The position numbers were made by a program, and so were the translations under genes. Under the pieces are notes generated by a model. The model was not told the origin of the DNA. It saw only the letters and a list, made by a program, of their open reading frames with translations, and made no database searches. DNA of 64,000 nt from CAYJLW01 sp964370965 (GTDB lineage Bacteria; Actinomycetota; Acidimicrobiia; UBA2766). The DNA is taken from the NCBI GenBank assembly GCA_964370965.1, contig CAYJLW010000001.1, positions 102,503 through 166,502 of the forward strand, given 5' to 3'. Shown piece by piece: positions 57,673 through 64,000 of this stretch (position 1 is its first letter; each line of letters begins with the position of its first letter).

Positions 57673-58578
57673 GTGAAGCTCTTCCTCGAAACCGCCAGCC
57701 TGCGAGAGGCGCAGGACGTCGCGGGCTGGGGCGTCCTGTCGGGCGTGACCACCACCCCCACGCTGTGCGCCGCGGAGGGCGTCGACGTCCGCCAGCGAGC
57801 CCTCGAGATCGCCCAGGTGGTCGCCGGCCCCGTGGCCGTGAGCATCCAGGGCGAACGCCGCGTCGACCTCGTCGAGAACGCCAAGGAGATCGCCGCTCTC
57901 GCCGAGAACGTCGTCGTGCAGCTCCCCGTGGGCGTCGAGGGTCTCGCCGCCTGCCGGGTTCTCGCCGAGTCCGGGATCAGCGTCGCCCTCACGCTCGTGT
58001 TCTCCGGCGCCCAGGCCCTCCTGTGCGCCGCCGCCGGGGCCGCATACTGCTGCCCCTACCTCGGTCGCCTCGACGACGTCGGGGCCGACGGCATGGCGCT
58101 CCTCGAGGACATCGTGCAGATCTACGCGGTGCAGGGTTTCGCCACCGAGGTGGTGGCGTCGTCCCTGCGCAACCCCGCCCACGTGGTGGGGGCAGCCCGG
58201 GCCGGGTGTGACGCCGCCGCCGTCCCCCACGAGGTGTTGCGCCAGATGGCCAGTCACCCTCTCACAGACCTGGGCGCCGCCCGCTTCGGCGAAGACCTGG
58301 CGCGCATCGGTCTCGGCGGGCCCGGTTACGACCGGGGGGCCTTCGCCCCCCCGCCGGCCATGGCGCCAACCACGACCGTGCAGCCCCCCGGCGTGTCGGT
58401 GCAGCCGACCCTCGTGCCCGCGCCCCCGCCGGCGGGGGCCCCGGCGCCCGGATACCCGGGCCCGGTCCCGGCACCGCGCCCGGTCATGCCGGGCCCGATG
58501 CCCGCCCCGCCCGTCACCGGACAGGCGTCAGACCTTCCACACCGACCCGACGGCCGCAACAGGCCGTCAGGCAACTAA
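57673..58578 (+). CDS. Transaldolase/fructose-6-phosphate aldolase-like pseudoenzyme
   Basis: A TIM-barrel protein clearly of the small transaldolase/FSA family: MKLFLETASLREAQDVAGWGVLSGVTTTPT, VALTLVFSGAQALLCAAAGAAYCCPYLGRLDDVGADG and VVASSLRNPAHVVGAARAG. All three catalytic positions are changed. The acidic residue of LFLDTA is Glu6, the Asn of TTNPT is Thr28, and the Schiff-base Lys of VVVKIP is Gln83 (VVVQLPVG). The phosphate-binding Ser/Arg loop (SSLRNP) is kept, so it may bind a sugar phosphate without cleaving it. A Pro/Ala-rich tail of about 80 residues follows the barrel. It has 301 aa. GTG 57673 has GGAGA about 6 nt upstream. rho starts 14 nt after the stop and is co-transcribed. 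Confidence 0.85.
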   Translation: MKLFLETASLREAQDVAGWGVLSGVTTTPTLCAAEGVDVRQRALEIAQVVAGPVAVSIQGERRVDLVENAKEIAALAENVVVQLPVGVEGLAACRVLAESGISVALTLVFSGAQALLCAAAGAAYCCPYLGRLDDVGADGMALLEDIVQIYAVQGFATEVVASSLRNPAHVVGAARAGCDAAAVPHEVLRQMASHPLTDLGAARFGEDLARIGLGGPGYDRGAFAPPPAMAPTTTVQPPGVSVQPTLVPAPPPAGAPAPGYPGPVPAPRPVMPGPMPAPPVTGQASDLPHRPDGRNRPSGN

Positions 58579-58592
58579 CGGGGAGACCCACG

Positions 58593-60449
58593 ATGGAAAC
58601 GACCACGGAGCGAGCCACACTCGAGACCAAGTCGAAGGCCGACCTGGAGGAGATGGCCAAGGCCATCGGCGTGCGGGTGACCACGGCCATGCGCAAGGGC
58701 GAGATCGTCTCGGCCATCCTCGACCAGGCGGCTCCCGGGTCCAACGGCGGGGGTGGCGGGAGTTCTGCGTCCGCGGCGACGTCCAGGGCGACGTCGAACG
58801 CGCCGCAGCCCCCGCCGGCTCCGGCTCCGGCCGACGCCAGAGTCGACCCGAAGCCGCCGACGGAGACGGAAGCGAAGGTGCCCCAGGGAGCGGACAACAC
58901 CGACACGGGGGCGACGGTCCCGAAGGCCGGCGGGGAACCCGCGGGCGGCGAGAAGCCGTCAGGCGCTCCCGCCGGTGACGGGGCGTCCTCCGGGGGCGAG
59001 AAGGCCTCAGGCGGCGGCTCCGGCCCCGACGCCGGCACGGGCGAGCGCACCGTGCGCCGCGTCGAGCGGGGCGAGGGCGAAGGCGGCCAGCGCCTCTCGC
59101 GCCGGGCCCGCAGAGAACGCAACCGCCGCGGTCAGGGCGGCGGCGGTGGTCAGGGCGGCGGCGGCGGTGGCCAGGGCGGCGGCGGTCAGGGCCGCGGTCA
59201 GGGCGGCGGCGGCCAGGGCCGCGGTCAGGGCGGCGGCGGTGGCGGAGGAGGGGGCAACCAGCGGCGGCCCCACGACCGCCAGCACGACCGTCAGCAGGAC
59301 CGTCAGCAGGACCGCGAGCCCCAGGAGGTCGTGGAGCGCCACGGGATCCTCGACGTCCTCCCCGACGGCTACGGCTTCATCCGCACGAACGGCTTCCTGC
59401 CCGGTCGCGACGACGTCTACGTGTCGCTCAGCCAGGTGCGGCGCTTCCACCTCCGGCGGGGGGACGAGATCACCGGCGCCATCCGGCCGCCCAAGAGCGA
59501 CGAGAAGTTCCCGGCGCTGCTGCGCATAGTCGACGTCAACGCCATGGCGCCGGAGCAGGCGTCGGACCGACCCCGCTTCGAGGACCTCACGCCCCTGTTC
59601 CCGGACGTGAAGCTCCGCCTCGAGGTGGAGGACGACAAGACCGCCATCGCCCAGCGGATCATCGACCTCATCTCCCCGATCGGCAAGGGTCAGCGCGGCC
59701 TCGTCGTGTCGCCCCCGAAGGCGGGCAAGACGATGATCCTGAAGCAGATCGCCCAGTCGATCGAGCGCAACAACCCCGAGGTGCACCTCATCGTCCTCCT
59801 CGTGGACGAGCGACCCGAGGAGGTCACCGACATGCGCCGCTCCGTGCAGGGCGAGGTCGTGGCGTCCACGTTCGACCGTCCCGCCGACGAGCACACCCAG
59901 GTCGCCGAGCTCACGATCGAGCGGGCGAAGCGTCTCGTGGAGTACGGCAAGGACGTCGTCATCGTCCTCGACGGCATCACCCGCCTCGCCCGCGCCTACA
60001 ACCTCGCGGCGCCGGCGTCCGGGCGGATCCTCTCCGGTGGCGTCGACGCCACCGCCCTGTATCCGCCGAAGAAGTTCTTCGGCGCCGCCCGCAACATCGA
60101 GGAGGGCGGCTCGCTCACGATCCTCGCCACCGCGCTCGTGGAGACCGGATCGAAGATGGACGAGGTGATCTTCGAGGAGTTCAAGGGCACGGGCAACATG
60201 GAGCTGCGCCTCGACCGGCGCATGTCCGAGAAGCGGGTCTACCCGGCGTTGGACATCGAGGCGTCCTCCACCCGCCAGGAGCAGCTCCTGTTCGACCGCA
60301 GCGAGCTCCAGCAGGTGTGGAAGCTCCGCCGTGTGCTCGCGGCTCTGGAAGGCGGTGCCGGCCTGGAGCTCCTCATCGACAAGATCAAGTCCACGAAGTC
60401 CAACGCCGACTTCCTCGCCGAGATCGCCAAGACCCCCGCCGGCGTGTAG
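58593..60449 (+). CDS. rho: Transcription termination factor Rho with disordered N-terminal insert
   Basis: Hexameric RNA-dependent ATPase that terminates transcription. Residues about 12-48 are the Rho N-terminal helical domain (LETKSKADLEEMAKAIGVRVTTAMRKGEIVSAIL). Residues about 50-240 are low-complexity: Ala/Pro/Thr first, then a Gly/Gln/Arg stretch and HDRQ/QDRQ repeats, as in long actinobacterial Rho proteins that use such tails to bind structured RNA. The cold-shock RNA-binding domain follows (GILDVLPDGYGFIRTNGFLPGRDDVYVSLSQVRRF). The ATPase has Walker A PPKAGKT with Lys379, VLLVDERPEEVTDM, VIVLDGITRLARAYN and the Q/R-loop region GTGNMELRLDRR. It has 618 aa. GGGGAG precedes ATG 58593. 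Probably co-transcribed with the transaldolase-like gene. Confidence 0.96.
   Translation: METTTERATLETKSKADLEEMAKAIGVRVTTAMRKGEIVSAILDQAAPGSNGGGGGSSASAATSRATSNAPQPPPAPAPADARVDPKPPTETEAKVPQGADNTDTGATVPKAGGEPAGGEKPSGAPAGDGASSGGEKASGGGSGPDAGTGERTVRRVERGEGEGGQRLSRRARRERNRRGQGGGGGQGGGGGGQGGGGQGRGQGGGGQGRGQGGGGGGGGGNQRRPHDRQHDRQQDRQQDREPQEVVERHGILDVLPDGYGFIRTNGFLPGRDDVYVSLSQVRRFHLRRGDEITGAIRPPKSDEKFPALLRIVDVNAMAPEQASDRPRFEDLTPLFPDVKLRLEVEDDKTAIAQRIIDLISPIGKGQRGLVVSPPKAGKTMILKQIAQSIERNNPEVHLIVLLVDERPEEVTDMRRSVQGEVVASTFDRPADEHTQVAELTIERAKRLVEYGKDVVIVLDGITRLARAYNLAAPASGRILSGGVDATALYPPKKFFGAARNIEEGGSLTILATALVETGSKMDEVIFEEFKGTGNMELRLDRRMSEKRVYPALDIEASSTRQEQLLFDRSELQQVWKLRRVLAALEGGAGLELLIDKIKSTKSNADFLAEIAKTPAGV
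59129..59318 (+). repeat. GGC-rich and CAG-type short repeats within rho
   Basis: 59129-59252 is built from GGTCAGGGCGGCGGC-like units encoding GQGGGG. 59277-59318 repeats CAGGACCGT-type 12-mers encoding DRQQ. Such tracts are prone to slippage, and their length may vary between strains. Confidence 0.8.
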
Positions 60450-60496
60450 CCCCGGGCGCCGTCGGGTGGTTCCCGGCGGGGGACGGTGCACCCGAC

Positions 60497-60502
60497 TAGG
60501 CT
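60497..60502 (+). promoter_or_regulatory. Leaderless-type -10 element of the Ycf48-like gene
   Basis: TAGGCT ends 8 nt before ATG 60511. Confidence 0.55.
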
Positions 60503-60510
60503 GGCCGACC

Positions 60511-61773
60511 ATGGCACGGTCCGGGCGGCTCACCGCACTTCTCTTCGGCGTCCTCGGCGGGACTCTCCTCGTTCTCTGCGGCGCCTCCTCGGCCGGCGCC
60601 GACGAGCCCCCGGGCGGCGTCGTCACGCGCAGCACCGACGGCGGCGCCACCTTCGCCAACCAGGGCACCGTCAACCCCAACGAGCTCAATTCCGTGAGCA
60701 CCGACGACGACCCGCCCCCTACGGCCGACGCCGTCACCGCTGTCTCCCAGACCACCGTCGCGGTGGGCGACGCCGGGACGATCCTGCGCAGCACCGACAC
60801 CGGCGCCACCTGGACCCAGGTCGGGTCCGGCGTCACGGGCGCCGACCTCAACGGCGTGTCCGCCACCAACAACGACGACTTCGTCGTCGCCGCGGGCGAC
60901 AGCGGGACGATCGTGCGCAGCCCCGACGACGCCACCACATGGGGCGCCGTCGCGTCCGGCACGACGGCGAACCTGAACGGGGTCGCCACCGACGACCTCA
61001 CGTCCTACGGGTATCTTGTCGTGGGCGACGCGGGGACGGTCCTGCGCAGCGTCGACACCGGCGTCACCTGGGCCCCGGTCGCCTCCGGGACGACCGCGAA
61101 CCTGCGGGGGGCCCACCTCGACGACACCGCGGGTGTCGCCCTCGCCGTGGGTGACTCCGGGACGATCCTGCGGAGCACGACAGGGGGCGCCTCATGGGCC
61201 TCGGCGGTCTCGGGCACCTCGGCCACGCTGCGCGGCGTCGCCTGCCTGTACAGCAGCGACCCGGGTCCGGAGTGCGACGACCTGTTCATCTCCGACGTCT
61301 TCGTCCACGTGGCGGTGGGCGACGGCGGGACGATCCTGCGCAGCCTCGACCTCGGTGTCACCTGGGTGCCGGTGGGCACGGGGGTGACCACGCAGAACCT
61401 CTACTCGGTGGCGGGGCGTGTCATAGGTGGTGTCGCCCGGTTCGTCGTCGTGGGCGACACCGGCACGGCGCTGCGCAGCGACGACGCCGGGGCCACATGG
61501 TCGCTCGTGTCCACGGGGACGACCGCCAACCTCCGCGGGGTCACGGTGTCGAACTCGAACCCGCTCGGCTTCGTCGCCGTCGGCGGCATCCCGGCGGGTG
61601 CTCCCGTGACCCCCGCGGCGGCTCCGATCGAGACCGAGGTCGAGGACGTCTGGGTGTCCGAGCTCCCCTTCACCGGCAGCGAGCCCGGCGCCTTCCTGCT
61701 CGCCGGCCTCGTGCTCGTCCTCTCCGGTCTCCTCGTCCTCGGGGCCCGTCGCCTCGGAGTCTTCGCCGCGTAG
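60511..61773 (+). CDS. Cell-wall anchored Ycf48-like beta-propeller (LPFTG)
   Basis: Secreted protein made of about seven BNR/Asp-box-type blades: VAVGDAGTILRSTDTGATW, VAAGDSGTIVRSPDDATTW, LVVGDAGTVLRSVDTGVTW, LAVGDSGTILRSTTGGASW, VAVGDGGTILRSLDLGVTW and VVVGDTGTALRSDDAGATW, plus a degenerate first blade. This pattern is shared with Ycf48, the photosystem II assembly factor, and with many bacterial paralogues of unknown role. A signal peptide covers about residues 8-30. The C-terminus is a sorting signal: LPFTG at 385-389, a hydrophobic helix at about 392-411 and an Arg pair. ATG 60511 lies 8 nt after TAGGCT. It has 420 aa. The ligand is unknown; no photosynthesis genes are nearby. Confidence 0.85.
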   Translation: MARSGRLTALLFGVLGGTLLVLCGASSAGADEPPGGVVTRSTDGGATFANQGTVNPNELNSVSTDDDPPPTADAVTAVSQTTVAVGDAGTILRSTDTGATWTQVGSGVTGADLNGVSATNNDDFVVAAGDSGTIVRSPDDATTWGAVASGTTANLNGVATDDLTSYGYLVVGDAGTVLRSVDTGVTWAPVASGTTANLRGAHLDDTAGVALAVGDSGTILRSTTGGASWASAVSGTSATLRGVACLYSSDPGPECDDLFISDVFVHVAVGDGGTILRSLDLGVTWVPVGTGVTTQNLYSVAGRVIGGVARFVVVGDTGTALRSDDAGATWSLVSTGTTANLRGVTVSNSNPLGFVAVGGIPAGAPVTPAAAPIETEVEDVWVSELPFTGSEPGAFLLAGLVLVLSGLLVLGARRLGVFAA

Positions 61774-61782
61774 CAGGGGGCT

Positions 61783-62385
61783 CTACTCGCCGGAGGGGAC
61801 CGGCAGCACCTTCCACAGGCTCTCGCCAGTGCTCCACTCGGCCTCGAAGCCCACGTAGGCGAACGTGGAACCCTCGCACAGGACCACGCCGTTGACCCGT
61901 GCCGTCTCCTCCGTGGGCGCGGGGCCCACCGGGTCCTGATAGGCGCCGATCCCGTAGCCCGACCCCGGTGCCTCCCAGCTCACCCGCATGCGGTCCCTCG
62001 GGCAGTAGGTGGCGGGGTCGTCGAACCCGCCCTCCTTCACGGGGAGCAGCCGGCGGTCGGCCACCATCTGCAGCGCCGCCTCCTCCACGCCGTCGCGGCC
62101 CCGCTTGGCCGAAGTCGTGCCCCAGAAGGTCGGCGTCGGCCCCGGCACGGGACCACCAGGGCCGGCGGGGGACGACGTGGGCCGGGGCGAGGTCGTGGGC
62201 TTCCGGGACGGCGAGGGGGTGGGGGAGGCGCTCGGCGTCCCGGACGGCGAGGGGGTCGCCCTGGTCGCGGTCTTCGCGGGCTCGCCGTCCCTGCCGGCCA
62301 CCAGGGCCACGACCGGGATCGCCACGGCGAGACCGGCCACGACGACGGCGGCGATGACGATCTGTCGTTTCGTGAGTTTGCGCAT
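61783..62385 (-). CDS. Membrane-anchored extracytoplasmic protein, unknown function
   Basis: Not recognised. An N-terminal signal-anchor (MRKLTKRQIVIAAVVVAGLAVAIP) is followed by a long Ser/Pro/Thr linker (residues about 40-85) and a C-terminal domain of about 110 residues: GVEEAALQMVADRRLLPVKEGGFDDPATYCPRDRMRVSWEAPGSGYGIGAYQDP, then VVLCEGSTFAYVGFEAEWSTGESLWKVLP. Two cysteines could form a disulfide. It has 200 aa with ATG 62385; a TACTCT -10 hexamer lies about 30 nt upstream. It ends 9 bp from the convergent Ycf48-like gene. Confidence 0.7.
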   Translation of the reverse strand: MRKLTKRQIVIAAVVVAGLAVAIPVVALVAGRDGEPAKTATRATPSPSGTPSASPTPSPSRKPTTSPRPTSSPAGPGGPVPGPTPTFWGTTSAKRGRDGVEEAALQMVADRRLLPVKEGGFDDPATYCPRDRMRVSWEAPGSGYGIGAYQDPVGPAPTEETARVNGVVLCEGSTFAYVGFEAEWSTGESLWKVLPVPSGE

Positions 62386-62414
62386 GGTGCCTGGGATCGG
62401 GGGCCGGGGCCTCC

Positions 62415-62420
62415 AGAGTA
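62415..62420 (-). promoter_or_regulatory. -10 element of the anchored-protein gene
   Basis: TACTCT, leaving about 23 nt of leader before ATG 62385. Confidence 0.45.
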
Positions 62421-62625
62421 GGGGACGGGCGCCCCGGCGAGCCGGACGGGCGTGCCCCGGCGGGGGTCGGGGCACGGGGTTCACTGTGGGGCTGCTCGCG
62501 CCCGGCGGCGCTCGGCATGCCGGCGGGGGCCCTACCCCGCCTGCGGGAGCCTTGAGACGACCTCGTCACGGGCGTCCGTCGCCCGGGCATCGGGGTGCCT
62601 GAGGGAGAGGCCGGGACCCCTCCGC

Positions 62626-62631
62626 TAGACT
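62626..62631 (+). promoter_or_regulatory. Leaderless-type -10 element of rpmE
   Basis: TAGACT ends 8 nt before ATG 62640. A leaderless ribosomal-protein message would be noteworthy. Confidence 0.6.
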
Positions 62632-62639
62632 CGGCGACG

Positions 62640-62924
62640 ATGAAGACAGGTATCCACCCCGAATACGTCGAGTGCGTCGCCACCTGCTCCTGCGGGAACA
62701 CCTTCGCGACCCGCTCGACGAGGCCCACGCTGCGTGTCGAGCTCTGCAGCGTCTGTCACCCCTTCTACACCGGCAAGCAGAAGCTCGTCGACACCGGTGG
62801 TCGCGTAGAGCGCTTCAACCGTCGCCTCGCCAAGGCACAGAAGCCCGACGCGAAGCCCAAGGCCGAGGAGGCCGCGCCCGTCCCCGAGGCGGCTGAGGCC
62901 CCCGCCCCGCCCGAAACACCCTGA
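62640..62924 (+). CDS. rpmE: 50S ribosomal protein L31, zinc-binding type
   Basis: Ribosomal protein of the large subunit that bridges toward the 30S head. The core MKTGIHPEYVECVATCSCGNTFATRSTRPTLRVELCSVCHPFYTGKQKLVDTGGRVERFNRRL matches L31, with the zinc cysteines C16, C18 and the CxxC at VELCSVCHP (C-type, zinc-replete paralogue). An acidic/Ala/Pro tail of about 30 residues extends the usual 70. ATG 62640 is 8 nt after TAGACT; an upstream in-frame codon at 62595 would lie before the promoter. The paralogue without cysteines, used under zinc limitation, is not in this window. Confidence 0.95.
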   Translation: MKTGIHPEYVECVATCSCGNTFATRSTRPTLRVELCSVCHPFYTGKQKLVDTGGRVERFNRRLAKAQKPDAKPKAEEAAPVPEAAEAPAPPETP

Positions 62925-62926
62925 CT

Positions 62927-63856
62927 GTGGGCCGGGCAGCCCTTCTCGCCCCGCCCGGTCCCCCCCGCAGAGCCGCACATGGCCCGCCCCCGCGGCGTCC
63001 CGCTGCGTCCGAGGCGCGACGTTTCGCCCCGGGACGCGAGGCCGCGTCCCGAATCGACTCCCGCCGCAGCCGTGTCCCGCCCGGTCTCTTCTCCCTGCCC
63101 GGGCGCCTGGCGCCTGTTCTCGCCACCGTCGTCCTGCTCGGCGGTGTCGCGTGGTCGGCGCTCCTGTTCCGGCCCGTGACAGTCCGTGGGGGAGACGTCG
63201 TGCTCACCTACGACCGGAGTTGGATCAGCGACTACGAGGCCGGGCGACTCCTCGGCGCCCATCGCCGGGCGCTTGCCGGGGTGGAGCGCCTCACCGGACT
63301 CCGACACGACGGTGTCGTCCGCGTCAGGGCCCGCCGCGAGCGTGGTCGTGACGTCGCAGACATGGGCGGCGTCGACATCCATTTCCGCCGCCTCGGCCGC
63401 GGCCATGTGGCCGGCTACCGCCCCCCCGCTCACGAGATCAGCCACGTCCTCGCCGCCCGCGTCAACGGGCGGCCGTCCCCGTTGCTGCGCGAGGGGGTCG
63501 CCGTGTACGTCGCCTGGCGCCTGGAGCGCCGGGGCACGCTGCGGGAGCCCCCCGGCGACCTGGTCGCGCTCGAGGCCTCCGACGCCTTCGGGATCGAGCC
63601 GCTCGCCCGTCACGTCGACGGCGAGTACAGGAGGGCCGGCACGCTCGTGCGCTGGCTCGTCGAACGCCACGGCTGGGAGCGGTTCTTCCGGGCCTACTCG
63701 GCGGGTCGCGACGTCCGCAGCGTCCTCTCAGAGGGCTTCGGCCTCGACCCGGACACGGTCCCGGCGCAGGTGGCCGCGTGGGCGATGGCCGGTCCGCCGG
63801 TGGGTGCGGTACCCGACGGCGGGGCGAAGAGGAGTGATGCCGGCTCTCCGAACTGA
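62927..63856 (+). CDS. Membrane-anchored HExxH metallopeptidase-like protein
   Basis: A basic Pro/Arg-rich N-terminal region of about 60 residues is followed by one transmembrane helix (LAPVLATVVLLGGVAWSALLF, residues about 61-81), leaving the remainder outside. The zinc motif HEISH is at residues 169-173, with Glu189 in LLREGVAVYV as the likely third ligand, the pattern of gluzincins of the peptidase MA type. WLVERHGWERFFRAYSAGRDVRSVLSEGFGLD near the C-terminus is also typical of that group. GTG 62927 is two bases after the rpmE stop, suggesting co-transcription. It has 309 aa. The substrate is unknown. The stop codon lies in the terminator stem. Confidence 0.72.
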   Translation: MGRAALLAPPGPPRRAAHGPPPRRPAASEARRFAPGREAASRIDSRRSRVPPGLFSLPGRLAPVLATVVLLGGVAWSALLFRPVTVRGGDVVLTYDRSWISDYEAGRLLGAHRRALAGVERLTGLRHDGVVRVRARRERGRDVADMGGVDIHFRRLGRGHVAGYRPPAHEISHVLAARVNGRPSPLLREGVAVYVAWRLERRGTLREPPGDLVALEASDAFGIEPLARHVDGEYRRAGTLVRWLVERHGWERFFRAYSAGRDVRSVLSEGFGLDPDTVPAQVAAWAMAGPPVGAVPDGGAKRSDAGSPN

Positions 63857-63896
63857 TGCCGTTGGCCCGACATGCCGGGCCAACGGCATCAGTTTT
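63851..63896 (+). terminator. Perfect 19-bp intrinsic terminator
   Basis: AACTGATGCCGTTGGCCCG (63851-63869) pairs with its complement at 63876-63894 around a 6-nt loop (acatgc), then TTTT. The TGA stop of the HExxH gene (63854-63856) is inside the left arm. This is the strongest Rho-independent terminator in the window. Confidence 0.85.
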
Positions 63897-63947
63897 GAGG
63901 CCGCTGGGCGGTCGAGCGCGGTGTTCGCGAGGGGCCGTATCGCGCGG

Positions 63948-64000
63948 CCCGTGGGGGGGGGCCCCCACGGGCACGCGGAGCAGCGCAAGCTGCGGAGCAG
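63948..64000. repeat. Hairpin and direct repeats at the window edge
   Basis: CCCGTGGGGG-gggg-CCCCCACGGG (63948-63971) is a 10-bp stem. GCGGAGCAG is repeated at 63975-63983 and 63992-64000, with a small hairpin GCAGC-gcaa-GCTGC (63980-63993) between. It could be a second terminator for a gene beyond the edge. I see no gene in 63857-64000. Confidence 0.4.

Noticed and set aside
57530..57676. 48-codon upstream frame as a real peptide gene
   Set aside because: Only its stop/start overlap is suggestive. Composition is unremarkable, so it is mentioned as part of the leader but not called a gene.
57673..58578. Annotating the gene as an active transaldolase (tal)
   Set aside because: The Schiff-base lysine and two other catalytic residues are replaced, so the activity is not supported.
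59129..59318. CRISPR-like array
   Set aside because: The short repeats are in-frame low-complexity codons inside rho, without uniform repeats or spacers.
63948..64000. Mobile-element end or attachment site at the window edge
   Set aside because: The hairpin and 9-bp direct repeats are short and no integrase or transposase is nearby.

Overview
This 64-kb window is from a very GC-rich actinobacterium. The evidence is GTG/TTG starts, lipoboxes and LPXTG-type sorting signals, a PAC2 protein, a Rho with a long disordered insert, a decaprenyl-phosphate phosphoribosyltransferase-like enzyme, and many genes with a TAnnnT hexamer 6-9 nt before the start codon (leaderless transcription). A class such as Acidimicrobiia is only a guess. 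I see no rRNA, CRISPR array, insertion sequence or phage. One tRNA, tRNA-Arg(CCG), is present.

Layout. (1) 0-3.4 kb is a DNA-repair group: ATP-dependent ligase, Ku and a family 5 uracil-DNA glycosylase, with an LPATG surface protein between ligase and Ku. (2) 3.7-20.2 kb is mixed housekeeping: TetR-like regulator, MFS and APC transporters, DUF167 protein, divergent ProA-like dehydrogenase, SLC13-type permease with RCK_C domains, nucleoside hydrolase, CAP-domain protein, a KAS III / beta-helix acyltransferase pair, PAC2, DUF3048 lipoprotein, acyl-CoA dehydrogenase, and a hybrid histidine kinase whose sensor is a LOV-like domain lacking the photoactive cysteine. (3) 20.4-25.1 kb is an aspartate-family operon, lysA-lipoprotein-hom-thrC. 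mobA, a PIG-V-like mannosyltransferase and a small coiled-coil protein follow.

(4) 27.5-57.4 kb is a cell-surface glycan locus. It holds two nucleotide-sugar modules: RmlA-RmlB, and an acetyltransferase / aminotransferase / dehydrogenase set like WlbB-WlbC-WlbA for diacetamido-uronic acids. It also holds a Wzm-Wzt exporter whose ATPase has a C-terminal glycan-binding-type domain, at least six glycosyltransferase proteins (three carrying two glycosyltransferase modules each), four methyltransferases, two large polytopic proteins, a secreted LAS-type metallopeptidase fused to six FG-GAP repeats, and a HAD phosphatase plus UbiA-type enzyme that probably make polyprenyl-phospho-ribose. Exporter dependence suggests the polymer is built on a lipid carrier in the cytoplasm and exported by the ABC transporter. 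Some genes in the locus look lower in GC, suggesting mosaic acquisition.

(5) 57.4-64 kb carries a transaldolase homologue that has lost its catalytic Asp, Asn and Lys, then rho, an LPFTG-anchored Ycf48-like propeller, a membrane-anchored protein, rpmE (zinc-type L31), an HExxH membrane protein and a perfect 19-bp terminator. The best leads are the transaldolase pseudoenzyme upstream of rho, the cysteine-less LOV kinase, the leaderless-promoter pattern (it fixes several starts) and the diacetamido-uronate / phosphoribose chemistry of the glycan locus.
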